Positions 8,295-17,231 of a DNA stretch of 64,000 nt are shown one piece after another (within the stretch, counting starts at the first letter, position 1; every line of letters begins with the position of its first letter). The notes beneath the pieces are model-generated. The model made no database searches. It was not told the DNA's origin and worked only from the letters and a program-made list of their open reading frames with translations. Both the position numbers and the translations under genes were made by a program. The stretch is from Ensifer sp. MPMI2T. GTDB lineage: Bacteria > Pseudomonadota > Alphaproteobacteria > Rhizobiales > Rhizobiaceae. The DNA lies in assembly GCF_004827385.1 (NCBI RefSeq), contig NZ_SRXN01000031.1, positions 1-64,000 of the forward strand, written 5' to 3'.

Positions 8295-8960
8295 TCAGCC
8301 CTGCTTGATCGGGGCGATCGAGATTTCGACGCGGCGGTTTTGCGCGCGGCCGGCCTCGGTCGCGTTCGATGCGATCGGCCGCTCCATGCCATAGCCCATG
8401 GTCGAAATGCGGCGCTGGTCGATGCCGCGGCTGCCGAGATAGTTGGCAACCGAAGCCGCACGGCGCTCTGAGAGACCCTGGTTGTGGGCGGCGCTGCCGG
8501 TCGAATCGGTGTGGCCGTCCACATCGATAAGCGTCCGGTTGAACTTGCGCAGAACGACCGCGACCGAGTCGAGCGTCGGATAGAAGGGCGGGATCACCTG
8601 GTCGCGATCGGTCGCGAAAGTGATGTTCGACGGCATATTGAGAATGATGCGGTCGCCCGCACGCGTGACGGAAACGCCCGTGCCCTGCAACTGTGCGCGC
8701 AGTTCCGCTTCCTGCTGGTCCATGTAGTTGCCGATCAGGCCGCCACCAAGCGCGCCGATACCGGCGCCGACAAGCGCGGCGTCACGCCGTCCCGCGGCAC
8801 TGCCGCCGACCAGAAGGCCGGTTGCGGCGCCAAGGCCCGCGCCGAGCAGCGCACCGCCCGCCGTATTCGACATCTTCTGTTCGCCCGTGTAGGGGTCGGT
8901 GGTGGTGCATGCGGAAAGGTAAACGGCCGCGATGGCCAGGATGGCGCATTTCTTGATCAT
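8295..8960 (-). CDS. OmpA-family outer-membrane lipoprotein (YiaD-like)
   Basis: This 221-residue protein has a lipoprotein signal ending in the lipobox LSAC, with lipidated Cys18. A glycine-rich zipper-like segment follows (about 38-80). The C-terminal OmpA/MotB peptidoglycan-binding domain (about 105-215) contains the typical DGHTDSTG and NxxLSxxRA-type motifs. It probably tethers the outer membrane to peptidoglycan. I set the start at the ATG at 8960 because the signal peptide begins there; the frame extends six codons further. It converges on the methyltransferase gene across a shared terminator. Confidence 0.92.
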   Translation of the reverse strand: MIKKCAILAIAAVYLSACTTTDPYTGEQKMSNTAGGALLGAGLGAATGLLVGGSAAGRRDAALVGAGIGALGGGLIGNYMDQQEAELRAQLQGTGVSVTRAGDRIILNMPSNITFATDRDQVIPPFYPTLDSVAVVLRKFNRTLIDVDGHTDSTGSAAHNQGLSERRAASVANYLGSRGIDQRRISTMGYGMERPIASNATEAGRAQNRRVEISIAPIKQG

Positions 8961-9303
8961 CGAATCGATTGTCCCCATTGGTGCTCGAAATGCTTCATAC
9001 TATCGATTAAGGCAGCAAGATGAAGAGGCATTCCGTTCCCACGGGAACCGGCGGAATGCACCATAATGTTGCACGTCGGCAACGGTCGCGGCAGCCCGAT
9101 AAAATGGCCGGCCGCCGCCACATTGCTGTCCAGAGCACCCGCTAACCGATCCTTCACATGCCTGTGCTAAACGGGCCACTGCATGGTTCCCTAGTCGGAA
9201 CCGATCTAAGGACGAAACCATGCAGCAGATTGGAGCGTTACAGCGACCTTTGTGCGTCTGAAAAGACGGCGCTGTAAGGGGTCAGACAAACGGGGACGAC
9301 AGC
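8961..9303. other. Intergenic region, lipoprotein gene to exoD
   Basis: This 343-bp gap holds an imperfect hairpin at 9028-9059 (arms gcattccg/cggaatgc with ttccc/gggaa inside), which may lie in the 5' leader of the lipoprotein mRNA, and one RIME-type palindrome at 9179-9278. I see no gene. Confidence 0.6.
9179..9278 (+). repeat. RIME-like 100-bp palindromic element, copy 1
   Basis: It has two palindromic halves: ctgcatggttcc...gaaaccatgcag, then a linker ending in ttacagcgacctt and a second stem around gcgtctgaaaagac, closing with gcgctgtaa. The same architecture recurs at 9998, 26140, 33271, 44433 and 47096, always between genes. Confidence 0.75.
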
Positions 9304-9942
9304 ATGGCGGTCGAGTTCGGCGACACGGAACGCAATCTCAGCGACACGCTGAACGACATGATCGCCTCGATCAAAGGCAGGACGATCACCCTGCGCGAGC
9401 TTATGATCGGGATCGGCGAGCACGGCTTTCTGCTGCTTTGCGCGCTTCTGACGCTACCGTTTTTGATTCCCGTTTCGATTCCGGGCGTCAGCACCGTGTT
9501 CGGCGCGGCAATCATCCTTATCTCGCTGGCGATCACACTCAACCGCCTGCCCTGGCTGCCGCAACGCATCCTTGATCGGAAGATCGAAACCGAAAAGCTC
9601 GTGCCGACGCTCAAGAAGGGGGCCGCGCTCGTCTCCAAGCTCGACCGTTTCGTGCGGCCGAGACTGCGGTTCCTGACGCAAGGCGCCGTCATGAACCGCT
9701 TCAACGGGCTGATGATCATGGCCGGCGGTGTGCTCCTGATGTTTCCGCTCGGACTGATTCCGCTGTCGAACACGCTGCCTGGTATCGCGATCCTGCTCTT
9801 ATCGCTGGGCATCATCCAGCGTGACGGCCTGATGGTGGCCGCGGGCTATCTTTTCCTTGTCGCGACCACGATCTATTTCGCCGTTCTCGCCTACGTGGCC
9901 CTAGCCGCCGGCCAGGGACTCTCCAGCTTCTTCGTTTCATGA
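9304..9942 (+). CDS. exoD: Exopolysaccharide synthesis protein ExoD
   Basis: This 212-residue inner-membrane protein matches the ExoD family over its whole length, including ITLRELMIGIGEHGF and FLIPVSIPG near the N-terminus and several hydrophobic segments in the C-terminal half. In Sinorhizobium meliloti exoD mutants are altered in exopolysaccharide production, sensitive to alkaline conditions and defective in nodule invasion. The biochemical function remains unclear. It stands alone between two RIME-like repeats. Confidence 0.93.
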   Translation: MAVEFGDTERNLSDTLNDMIASIKGRTITLRELMIGIGEHGFLLLCALLTLPFLIPVSIPGVSTVFGAAIILISLAITLNRLPWLPQRILDRKIETEKLVPTLKKGAALVSKLDRFVRPRLRFLTQGAVMNRFNGLMIMAGGVLLMFPLGLIPLSNTLPGIAILLLSLGIIQRDGLMVAAGYLFLVATTIYFAVLAYVALAAGQGLSSFFVS

Positions 9943-9997
9943 GCGGCGGAAATCTGCCGAGATAAGTGGGGGCTACAATCGGCTCTGCCGCGAGAAA

Positions 9998-10094
9998 CTA
10001 CAGCGCCGGGCGTCGGACGCGCAAAGGCCCCTGTAGCACTTTTGGTTGCGACATGTTTTTATCCCTAAATCGGCAAGGGTTTTAGGGAAACATG
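9998..10094 (-). repeat. RIME-like element, copy 2 (inverted orientation)
   Basis: This copy reads ctacagcgccggg, then ctgtagcactttt, then the catgtttttatcccta...tagggaaacatg palindrome, the reverse arrangement of copy 1. It flanks exoD on the downstream side, so exoD is bracketed by two oppositely oriented copies. Confidence 0.72.
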
Positions 10095-10109
10095 AAGTAG
10101 GGAAGGATC

Positions 10110-11060
10110 ATGGCGAGCGTGTTGATCGTCGGCGGCGCCGGCTTCGTCGGGTCGCATGTGGTGGTGCGCTGTCTGGAAGCCGGGCACGACGTCCACGTGC
10201 TGGCTCGTCCTCAGACGAGCTTGCACCGTCTTCAGGAGGTGAAGGCCAAGATCCAACTTCACCGTCTGCACCTCGACGAGCGTGAAGCTCTTCAGCGCTG
10301 CTTTGCAGAGGCAAAGCCCGATTGCGTCTTTCATCTCGCCGTATCGACCAGGCGCAAGGAAGAGCCGGGACTCGGTGATGCCTTCGGGAGCGTCAAGGAG
10401 GACTTGCTCGGCCTCTTGTCGGTGGTCGCAGCGGCGGCAGAAGCGCGTCCGGCACCGCGGATCTTCATTCGTGCCGGGTCCCTGGCTGCCTACGGGAGAG
10501 CGCCCACTCCGCATGCGGAGTGGCAACGAGAAAGGCCGAGCACGACCTACGCCGCAGGGCTGGTGTCCGGCGCACATTACGTCGAGGCGCTTCAACCGCG
10601 GCTTCCCTTTCCCGTCGTCACGGCACGGCTTTCACTCATCTACGGGCCTTCCCAATCGGAAGATTTCCTCATTCCGTCGCTGATTCGACGGTGTCTTGCG
10701 GGCGAACGTTTCACCGTGCGCCGCCCCAGCGAGCGTCGCGATCTGCTTTTCGTCGACGACGCGGTCGATGCCCTGCACCGTCTTTCAGAGACTTCCGCGC
10801 GCGGTGGATCGATTATCAACATCGCCTCAGGCCATGCGCCGACGATGCGGGAGACAGCCTTGGCGATCCTGGCCGCGACCGGCGGCGATCCGGCACTTGT
10901 CGACTTCCATCCCGCCGACAGGTCAAGAGATGTCGACCTGTGTCCGTCACCGGTCCTGGCAGAGGAACTCATCGGCTGGAAGGCCCGTGTCTCCTTGCAG
11001 CAGGGCATCGAACAGACCGTTGCCTGGTGGAAACAGGCACTTGCGGCCAGCACGGGTTAG
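10110..11060 (+). CDS. NAD-dependent epimerase/dehydratase-like protein (extended SDR)
   Basis: This 316-residue protein opens with the Rossmann motif GGAGFVGSH (residues 8-16), and the extended-SDR fold is visible throughout. The catalytic Tyr expected from YxxxK seems to be in TTYAAGL, but the Lys position is Leu, so the usual YxxxK pair is incomplete. That argues for a changed reaction or a non-catalytic, NAD-sensing role. It has no obvious operon partner. Homologues are often near sugar-nucleotide pathways, but nothing here confirms a sugar substrate. Confidence 0.82.
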   Translation: MASVLIVGGAGFVGSHVVVRCLEAGHDVHVLARPQTSLHRLQEVKAKIQLHRLHLDEREALQRCFAEAKPDCVFHLAVSTRRKEEPGLGDAFGSVKEDLLGLLSVVAAAAEARPAPRIFIRAGSLAAYGRAPTPHAEWQRERPSTTYAAGLVSGAHYVEALQPRLPFPVVTARLSLIYGPSQSEDFLIPSLIRRCLAGERFTVRRPSERRDLLFVDDAVDALHRLSETSARGGSIINIASGHAPTMRETALAILAATGGDPALVDFHPADRSRDVDLCPSPVLAEELIGWKARVSLQQGIEQTVAWWKQALAASTG

Positions 11061-11072
11061 AAACGACGGACG

Positions 11073-11600
11073 CTAAAGCGCGAGATGCTTGTAGAAGAAG
11101 GTCGTGCTGCAGTAGCGGCCGTCCGGCATCAGTGCATAGTCGGGAACGACGCCAGCGCGCAGCCAGCCGAGGCGGTCATAGATCGCCTCTGCCGGTTCAC
11201 CGGTGGCGGTGTCGAGTACGAGCACGCGGCGGCCGCGCTTCACGGCCTCGGCTTCCGCTTTCTCCATCAATCGGCGCGCGAGACCGCAGCCGCGCGCTTC
11301 CCGGCGGACGAGCAATTTCTTGATATCGGCGCGGTGCGGCTGGTTGGGCATCGTAGCGATGCCGAGCTGCACGGTACCGGCCAGCCGGCCGCCGACATCG
11401 GCAACGATCAGCACCGTTTCGTCTCGGGCGACGGCGGCACAAACCGCCTCCCAGAACGGCAAGGCATCCTTCGGCGCGAAAGGCTGCATGAACCCGACCG
11501 ACGCGCCACCCTCGACGCAATCGGAAAGGATTTCGGCAAGCGCCGGCAAGGCAGCGCGGGTTTCTTCTTCGCAGAGCACGCGGATATTTATCTCAGGCAT
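11073..11600 (-). CDS. GNAT-family N-acetyltransferase
   Basis: This 175-residue protein has the GNAT acetyl-CoA loop in the segment VRREARGCGLARRLM (about residues 95-109; RxxGxG/A type) and a conserved C-terminal Gly-Trp region (YDRLGWLRAG). It starts two bases after the stop of the XRE/cupin regulator, so the two are almost certainly one operon. Similar pairs acetylate amines or amino-acid-like toxins under control of the regulator, but the substrate is not predictable. Confidence 0.87.
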   Translation of the reverse strand: MPEINIRVLCEEETRAALPALAEILSDCVEGGASVGFMQPFAPKDALPFWEAVCAAVARDETVLIVADVGGRLAGTVQLGIATMPNQPHRADIKKLLVRREARGCGLARRLMEKAEAEAVKRGRRVLVLDTATGEPAEAIYDRLGWLRAGVVPDYALMPDGRYCSTTFFYKHLAL

Positions 11601-11602
11601 GG

Positions 11603-12181
11603 CTAGACCTTAGTGCGGCAGAGGATGACGGCGTAGTGGGCCGGTTCGTCATGAGGGTTATGAAAGACGTGCGCCTCCTCCAGCCCCATGAAGAGGCAGT
11701 CGCCCGCCTCGAGCAGGTGGGATCCGTCCTCCATCGTCAGTTCGAGCCGGCCGGAAAAGAGCCAGAGATGCTGCGTGATGCCGCGATCCGCCGGCTGGCG
11801 CTCGAAGACGACCCGCGCCCGGGGTGGAAACTCGACCTCGACGATATCGACCGGCGACCCGACGCCTTCGGGCGAAACAGACCGGCGCAGGTAACCGCTT
11901 TCCGGATCGCGCCAGAGCCGCTGATCCGCTCGCCGCGCAACCGGCGACGCATCCTTCACCTCGAAGGCGAAGAGCGCCGAAAGCGTCGTGCCGAGCGCGC
12001 TGCAAAGCTTCGCCAGGAGTTGCGCCGTCGGGCTCGTTTCGCCGCGCTCGATCCGCGATATCATCGCCCGGCTAACGCCGGAGCGGGCCGCGAGATCATC
12101 GAGGGTCAGCGCCTGCTCGCTCCGCAGTTGCCGCACCCGTTCGCCGATAGCCTGTTCAAGTGGGTCGTTGACGTGTTCCAT
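11603..12181 (-). CDS. XRE-family transcriptional regulator with C-terminal cupin
   Basis: About 192 residues. An N-terminal XRE helix-turn-helix (LTLDDLAARSGVSRAMISRIE, about residues 25-45) is followed by a small-molecule-binding cupin_2 domain (about 110-185) that includes AGDCLFMGLEEAHVFHNP. Such proteins repress neighbouring metabolic or transport genes until a ligand binds the cupin. I chose the ATG at 12181 (MEHVND); a GTG at 12196 is an alternative start. It is divergent from an MFS gene and upstream of a GNAT gene, both candidate targets. Confidence 0.88.
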   Translation of the reverse strand: MEHVNDPLEQAIGERVRQLRSEQALTLDDLAARSGVSRAMISRIERGETSPTAQLLAKLCSALGTTLSALFAFEVKDASPVARRADQRLWRDPESGYLRRSVSPEGVGSPVDIVEVEFPPRARVVFERQPADRGITQHLWLFSGRLELTMEDGSHLLEAGDCLFMGLEEAHVFHNPHDEPAHYAVILCRTKV

Positions 12182-12362
12182 TATCTGAGATTGCACTTCT
12201 CATATAGTGGAGTCAAGGCGCTGTCGAACCGCCAAAATAAATTCGCCCATGCCGTTTTGACGACAACGCGCCGGGGCATCAGGCGCTATGGTTGCGGGCG
12301 AGCGGCTAATTCGCAAAAGCATTTTTCTTCAATAGTTTAGAAATCTCTTGTCGAGGGCCAGC

Positions 12363-13622
12363 ATGGATGTCGCGGAAGCCAGGCACGGATCCCCTTCCTC
12401 GCTCATGTCGATCGCCAGCATCGTCGTCTCGATGACGGCGGTCGCGATCGGCAACGGCATGATGCTCGCCTATGTCCCCTTTGTGCTGACACGGGCCGAG
12501 GCGCCGGACTGGGTTCCGGGCGCCGCGGTAACCGCCATCGCCTTCGGCGGGCTCGTCGGCTGCGTGATTGCTGGACCGCTCATTCGCCGCGTCGGCCATG
12601 CCCGCGCCTTCTCCTGTTCCATGGCCCTCGTCATCCTCGCAGCGCTGATCATCAGTCTCGGCGTCCATCCCCTTCTATGGGTGTTCGCACGCTGCCTCTA
12701 TGGCGCCGCCGGCAATACGAACTTCATCATCAGCCAGAGCTGGCTGAATCACGCCAGCGAAAACCATTGGCGCGGCAAGGCGATGGCGCTTTTCTACATG
12801 GCCTATGTGATCGGCCTCGGCGCCGGTGCCTGGCTCTTCGGCCAGATCCCCGCGGATGGCAACCTTGCGCCGATCATCACGATCTTCTTCACCACGGTGG
12901 CGATCCTGCCGATCGGCCTTACCCGCCTGCCGACGCCGCCGGCGCCCGCCAAAGTCAGCATCGACATTCCGATGGCGTGGCGGAATTCTCCGGTCGCCTT
13001 CGTCGGCGTGCTTGCCGCCGGCGGCCTTTCCATGGTCGTGCAGGGCTTCACGCCGATCTATGCCGCCGCCAACGACGTCAGCCAGAAGGACGTGGCGGCG
13101 CTGATGTTCATCATGCAGTTCGGGCTGATGTTTATCCAGTATCCGATGGGTGCGCTCTCCGACCGGATCGATCGCCGTATCGTCTTGATCGCCACCTGCG
13201 CGCTGATCGTCGCCGCCGGACTTGCGGCACTCAGCGTTTCCTTCGCCAATCTCATCCTCTTGATGCTGGTCTTCGCGCTCTTCGCCGGTGCGGTCGAGAC
13301 GGTCTACTCGATCGCCAATGCGCATGCCAACGACCGCGCCGATCCGTCCGAGTTCGTGCCGCTCGCCAGCACCATGCTCGTCGCCTGGTCCACGGCCGCA
13401 ACCATCGTTCCGATGCTTGTTACCATGCTGACGCCGGTCTTGGGGCAGCGCACCTTCATTTACGCCGCCATGGCGGTGGCGCTGCTCTATGCCGCCTTCG
13501 TGCTCTTCCGCCTCGGCAGCCGCGAGAGGGTGCCGCCACAACTCTGCGAAAGCTTCGAACTCAAGAGCGCGCAGGTACCGAATGCCGGCGCACTGATCGA
13601 GGCCGAAACACAGGCCGAATAG
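12363..13622 (+). CDS. MFS transporter (YcaD-like)
   Basis: This 419-residue integral membrane protein has about 12 predicted helices. The pattern ALSDRIDRR (loop between helices 8 and 9) is a typical MFS signature, and the overall sequence resembles the YcaD/MFS_1 group. I chose the ATG at 12363 with gaggg upstream, rather than the TTG at 12348. It diverges from the XRE/cupin regulator, which may control it. Substrate unknown. Confidence 0.85.
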   Translation: MDVAEARHGSPSSLMSIASIVVSMTAVAIGNGMMLAYVPFVLTRAEAPDWVPGAAVTAIAFGGLVGCVIAGPLIRRVGHARAFSCSMALVILAALIISLGVHPLLWVFARCLYGAAGNTNFIISQSWLNHASENHWRGKAMALFYMAYVIGLGAGAWLFGQIPADGNLAPIITIFFTTVAILPIGLTRLPTPPAPAKVSIDIPMAWRNSPVAFVGVLAAGGLSMVVQGFTPIYAAANDVSQKDVAALMFIMQFGLMFIQYPMGALSDRIDRRIVLIATCALIVAAGLAALSVSFANLILLMLVFALFAGAVETVYSIANAHANDRADPSEFVPLASTMLVAWSTAATIVPMLVTMLTPVLGQRTFIYAAMAVALLYAAFVLFRLGSRERVPPQLCESFELKSAQVPNAGALIEAETQAE

Positions 13623-13704
13623 CTGTGCGCGGGCGCGAAACTATAGTGAACAAAGCCTTCATTTCCCGCTTTGCGCCGCCTGATCGCGCTGCTATATGCG
13701 GCCC

Positions 13705-15531
13705 ATGAGCACAACATCTTCCAAGACGCCCCTGTCGCATATCCGCAACTTCTCGATCGTGGCCCATATCGACCACGGCAAATCGACGCTCGCCGACCGG
13801 CTGATCCAGTCGACCGGCGGTCTTGCCGAGCGCGAAATGTCCGAGCAGGTGCTGGACAGCATGGATATCGAGCGCGAGCGCGGCATCACTATCAAGGCCC
13901 AGACCGTGCGCCTGCACTACAAGGCCAATGACGGCGAAACCTATGTGCTGAACCTCATCGACACGCCCGGCCACGTCGACTTCGCCTATGAAGTCTCGCG
14001 CTCGCTTTCGGCCTGCGAGGGCTCGCTGCTCGTCGTAGACGCCAGCCAGGGGGTCGAAGCCCAGACGCTCGCCAACGTCTACCAGGCGATCGACAACAAC
14101 CACGAGCTCGTCACCGTGCTCAACAAGATCGACCTGCCGGCCGCCGAACCGGATCGGATCAAGGAGCAGATCGAGGAAGTGATCGGCATCGACGCTTCCG
14201 ACGCCGTACTCATCTCGGCAAAGACGGGCCTTGGCATTCCGGACGTGCTCGAAGCGATCGTCCACAAGCTGCCGGCGCCGAAGAGTTCGGGTGGCGAGAA
14301 GGCCCCGCTGAAGGCGCTGCTCGTCGACAGCTGGTACGACACCTATCTCGGCGTCATGGTTCTCGTGCGTATTATCGACGGCGTGCTGACCAAGGGCCAG
14401 ACCATCCGCATGATGGGCACCGGCGCCAAATACACGATCGAACGCGTCGGCGTGCTGACGCCGAAGATGGTCGCAATGGATTCGCTCGGGCCCGGTGAGA
14501 TCGGCTTCATCACCGCCTCTATCAAGGAAGTGGCCGACACCCGCGTCGGCGATACGATCACCGAGGACAAGCGCCCGACTTCGGAGGCGCTGCCAGGTTT
14601 CAAGCCCGCGCAGCCGGTGGTGTTCTGCGGTCTCTTCCCGGTCGATGCGGCCGATTTCGAGGAACTGCGCGGCGCCATGGGCAAGCTCAGGCTCAACGAT
14701 GCCTCGTTCTCGTTCGAAATGGAATCCTCCGCCGCCCTCGGCTTCGGCTTCCGCTGCGGCTTCCTCGGGCTCCTGCATCTCGAGATCATCCAGGAACGGC
14801 TGTCGCGCGAGTTCGACCTCGACCTGATCGCGACCGCCCCCTCGGTCGTCTATCAGCTGACGATGACCGACGGCACCGAGAAGGACCTGCACAACCCGGC
14901 CGACATGCCTGATGTCGTCAAGATCTCCGAATTCCGCGAACCCTGGATCCGGGCGACGATCCTGACGCCGGACGAATATCTCGGCGGCATCCTGAAGCTC
15001 TGCCAGGACCGGCGCGGCATCCAGACGGAGCTGACCTATGTCGGCAACCGCGCGATGCTTACCTACGACCTGCCGCTCAACGAAGTGGTGTTCGATTTTT
15101 ACGATCGCCTGAAATCGATCTCCAAGGGCTACGCCTCGTTCGACTACAACCTTTCCGACTATCGCGAGAGCGACCTCGTCAAGATGTCGATCCTCGTCAA
15201 CGGCGAACCGGTCGACGCGCTTTCGATGCTCGTCCACCGCTCGGCCGCGGAAAAGCGCGGCCGCGTCATGTGCGAAAAGTTGAAAGACCTGATTCCGCAG
15301 CACATGTTCCAGATCCCGATCCAGGCCGCAATCGGCGGCCGCATCATCGCCCGCGAAACGGTTCGCGCGCTCCGGAAGGACGTCACGGCGAAGTGCTACG
15401 GCGGCGACGCCACCCGCAAGCGCAAGCTTCTGGAAAAGCAGAAGGAAGGCAAGAAGCGCATGCGCCAGTTCGGCAAGGTGGAGATTCCGCAGGAAGCGTT
15501 TATCGCGGCGCTGAAGATGGGCGATGAGTGA
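13705..15531 (+). CDS. lepA: Elongation factor 4 (LepA), ribosomal back-translocase
   Basis: This 608-residue GTPase has the P-loop AHIDHGKST, the switch motif DTPGHVDF and NKIDLP. EF-G-like domains II, III and V and the LepA-specific C-terminal domain follow. It associates with ribosomes and affects initiation and elongation under ionic stress. Two ATGs lie three codons apart (13696 and 13705); the second gives the standard N-terminus. A 16-bp perfect inverted repeat sits just after its stop. Confidence 0.97.
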   Translation: MSTTSSKTPLSHIRNFSIVAHIDHGKSTLADRLIQSTGGLAEREMSEQVLDSMDIERERGITIKAQTVRLHYKANDGETYVLNLIDTPGHVDFAYEVSRSLSACEGSLLVVDASQGVEAQTLANVYQAIDNNHELVTVLNKIDLPAAEPDRIKEQIEEVIGIDASDAVLISAKTGLGIPDVLEAIVHKLPAPKSSGGEKAPLKALLVDSWYDTYLGVMVLVRIIDGVLTKGQTIRMMGTGAKYTIERVGVLTPKMVAMDSLGPGEIGFITASIKEVADTRVGDTITEDKRPTSEALPGFKPAQPVVFCGLFPVDAADFEELRGAMGKLRLNDASFSFEMESSAALGFGFRCGFLGLLHLEIIQERLSREFDLDLIATAPSVVYQLTMTDGTEKDLHNPADMPDVVKISEFREPWIRATILTPDEYLGGILKLCQDRRGIQTELTYVGNRAMLTYDLPLNEVVFDFYDRLKSISKGYASFDYNLSDYRESDLVKMSILVNGEPVDALSMLVHRSAAEKRGRVMCEKLKDLIPQHMFQIPIQAAIGGRIIARETVRALRKDVTAKCYGGDATRKRKLLEKQKEGKKRMRQFGKVEIPQEAFIAALKMGDE

Positions 15532-15541
15532 GTGTTTGCTT

Positions 15542-15580
15542 CCGACAAAGATGCGCATCTAATGTGCGCATCTTTGTCGG
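15542..15580 (+). promoter_or_regulatory. Perfect 16-bp inverted repeat before ccdA
   Basis: The arms ccgacaaagatgcgca (15542-15557) and tgcgcatctttgtcgg (15565-15580) pair perfectly around a 7-base loop. The hairpin ends 7 bases before the ccdA ATG at 15588, and no T run follows, so it is not a typical terminator. It may be the operator for the antitoxin or an RNA element that restricts ribosome access; it could also end lepA transcription weakly. Confidence 0.65.
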
Positions 15581-15587
15581 GGCGAAT

Positions 15588-15821
15588 ATGACACGATCAA
15601 CCGCAAGACGGCCAACCAATCTCTCGCTGGACAATGATCTGCTATCGCAAGCGCGCGATCTCAGGATCAATGTTTCCCGCGCGGCGGAAGAAGGAATCGC
15701 ACAAGCGATCAAGACCGAACGGGAAAAGCTCTGGCGTATTGAGAACGCGAAAGCGATCGCCGATGCCAACGCCCTGGTTGAAAAGCGCGGACTGCCACTG
15801 GCGAAACATCGGCAGTTCTGA
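15588..15821 (+). CDS. ccdA: CcdA-like antitoxin
   Basis: This 77-residue protein has a predicted DNA-binding N-terminus (ribbon-helix-helix type; NLSLDNDLLSQARDL) and a C-terminal tail with WRIEN and NALVEKRG, which align with the toxin-binding tail of F-plasmid CcdA (WKAEN, FIEMNG). The ATG at 15588 follows a short ggcga. An upstream extension in the open frame (from 15528) crosses the hairpin and is not needed. The stop overlaps the start of ccdB (TGATG), the usual toxin-antitoxin order with antitoxin first. Confidence 0.88.
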   Translation: MTRSTARRPTNLSLDNDLLSQARDLRINVSRAAEEGIAQAIKTEREKLWRIENAKAIADANALVEKRGLPLAKHRQF

Positions 15822-16120
15822 TGGCCTGTTTTCATGTCTACCGTTTGAAGCAGGGCGACACCCTGGTGGTCGACCTGCAAGCCGACCTCTTCGAGGCATT
15901 GAAGACGAGGATCGTGGCGCCGCTCATTCCGGCATCCGAATTCGGTCACGCGATGTCACGCCTCAACCCACGCACAAAGATCGACGGTGAAGATTGTGTC
16001 GTGGCAATCCATCTCATGGCCGCGATACCTTCGAGCGAACTCGGCGAAATGGTCTTCGACCTGTCAAGCCAGCGCGACGATATCGTCACGGCCACGGATT
16101 TTGCATTCCAAGGCTTTTGA
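15821..16120 (+). CDS. ccdB: CcdB-like toxin
   Basis: This 99-residue protein matches CcdB along its length: the N-terminal FHVYRLKQGDTLVVDLQADL resembles F-plasmid CcdB, and IVAPLIP corresponds to the MVIPLA strand. CcdB poisons DNA gyrase through its extreme C-terminus, Trp99-Gly100-Ile101 in the F protein. Here the end reads FAFQGF, so the Trp position is Gln and the Ile is Phe. The toxin may be weak, inactive or aimed differently. It is coupled to ccdA by a one-base overlap. Confidence 0.85.
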   Translation: MACFHVYRLKQGDTLVVDLQADLFEALKTRIVAPLIPASEFGHAMSRLNPRTKIDGEDCVVAIHLMAAIPSSELGEMVFDLSSQRDDIVTATDFAFQGF

Positions 16121-16147
16121 TACGACACCCATGCCGATCAATCGTCC

Positions 16148-16648
16148 CTAAAGATCGTAGCACTTCGATATCCTGTCCACCGGTCTACCATCCTTCAGCG
16201 GCACCGCCTCCTCGACTTTGTAATCGACGAAGCCCATTTTCGCGTAGTAGGCCAGACCGCCGGCGTTGTCGGCGCGGATCGTGGCATTAATCGCCTTGAA
16301 GCCGGCGGCGCGTGCGTGTGCCTTCGTGGCGGCAAAGAGCGCGGTGCCGGCGCCACGAACCTTCGCATGAGGCCGGGCAAAAGTTCCGATATCCACCCAA
16401 CCATCCGGGAGGCCGTCCCAGCGTTCCAATCCTTGGAAGGCGCAAGGCCGGCCATCGGCATCCTCGGCGACATAGCAACTGACAAAGCCCGGGCCGGTGA
16501 GAAAATGGGCCGTGAAGCTCTCGTGGGTGAACGGCGTCTCGTGGGCGGTGGTGCCGCCGATCCGAATGATCTCATTCAGAAAGGCGCAAAGCGCCGGCAC
16601 GTCCTCGGCACGCGCCGGACGGACATGTATCTCGAAGTCATCGGCCAT
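16148..16648 (-). CDS. GNAT-family N-acetyltransferase
   Basis: This 166-residue protein begins with a typical RPARAEDVPALCAFLNEI first strand-helix unit and contains a pat/phosphinothricin-acetyltransferase-like pattern (ARPHAKVRGAGTALFAA, the acetyl-CoA loop, about residues 92-108). The segment YYAKMGFVDYKV near the C-terminus is a common GNAT ending. It follows the hexapeptide acetyltransferase gene on the minus strand with a short gap. The acyl acceptor is unknown. Confidence 0.87.
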   Translation of the reverse strand: MADDFEIHVRPARAEDVPALCAFLNEIIRIGGTTAHETPFTHESFTAHFLTGPGFVSCYVAEDADGRPCAFQGLERWDGLPDGWVDIGTFARPHAKVRGAGTALFAATKAHARAAGFKAINATIRADNAGGLAYYAKMGFVDYKVEEAVPLKDGRPVDRISKCYDL

Positions 16649-16679
16649 TGAAAAAAGCCCCCGTTCTCTTCTTCAAGCG

Positions 16680-17231
16680 TCACTGCCGAACCCGCGCCGG
16701 ATTCCCCACGACCGTCACTCCCGCCGGCACGTCGCGCGTCACCACCGCGCCCGCGCCGACAATCGCGCCGTCACCGATCGTCACCCCGGCGAGAATGATC
16801 GCGCCGCCGCCGATCCAGACGTTCTCGCCGATCGCCACGGGGCGGGCGATTTCCAATCCCTCGCGCCGCGGCGCCGGATCCTTGTGGTGTTCGGCGCAAT
16901 AGATCTGCACGCCCGGTCCCAGCATCGTATCGCTGCCGATGATGACGGGCGCGCTGTCGAGGATGGTGCAGCCGGCGTTGAGGTAGGCGCGGGCGCCGAG
17001 CACTATGTTCATGCCATAGGAACAATGGAACGGCGCCTCGACGAAGGCGTCGGCGGCAACGTCGGCAAAGAGTGCCCTCAAGGCCGGGGCGAGACTGCCA
17101 CGCTCGTCCGGCGGCAGCGTGTTGTGCTGGTGAACCGCCTTGCGGGCGCGATCGCGCAATTGGTCGAGTTCCGGATCGAGGCAACGGTACCACGCGCCGG
17201 CCGCCATCTTTTCACGCTCGCTTCCCGTCAT
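16680..17231 (-). CDS. Sugar O-acetyltransferase, maltose acetyltransferase-like (hexapeptide repeat)
   Basis: This 183-residue protein has an N-terminal maltose-acetyltransferase domain ([14 protein letters not shown]) and a left-handed beta-helix built of hexapeptide repeats ([31 protein letters not shown] region, about 137-167), ending GNPARV. It belongs to the Maa/NodL/LacA group that acetylates mono- or oligosaccharides using acetyl-CoA. NodL is the related nodulation enzyme, but this gene is not in a nod cluster, so I call it a general sugar acetyltransferase. Its ATG overlaps the stop of the upstream GFA gene by 4 bases (ATGA). Confidence 0.88.
   Translation of the reverse strand: MTGSEREKMAAGAWYRCLDPELDQLRDRARKAVHQHNTLPPDERGSLAPALRALFADVAADAFVEAPFHCSYGMNIVLGARAYLNAGCTILDSAPVIIGSDTMLGPGVQIYCAEHHKDPAPRREGLEIARPVAIGENVWIGGGAIILAGVTIGDGAIVGAGAVVTRDVPAGVTVVGNPARVRQ

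Noticed and set aside
13561-15558. 665-codon minus-strand frame opposite lepA
   Set aside because: It covers lepA exactly in antisense; high GC codon use keeps this frame free of stops.
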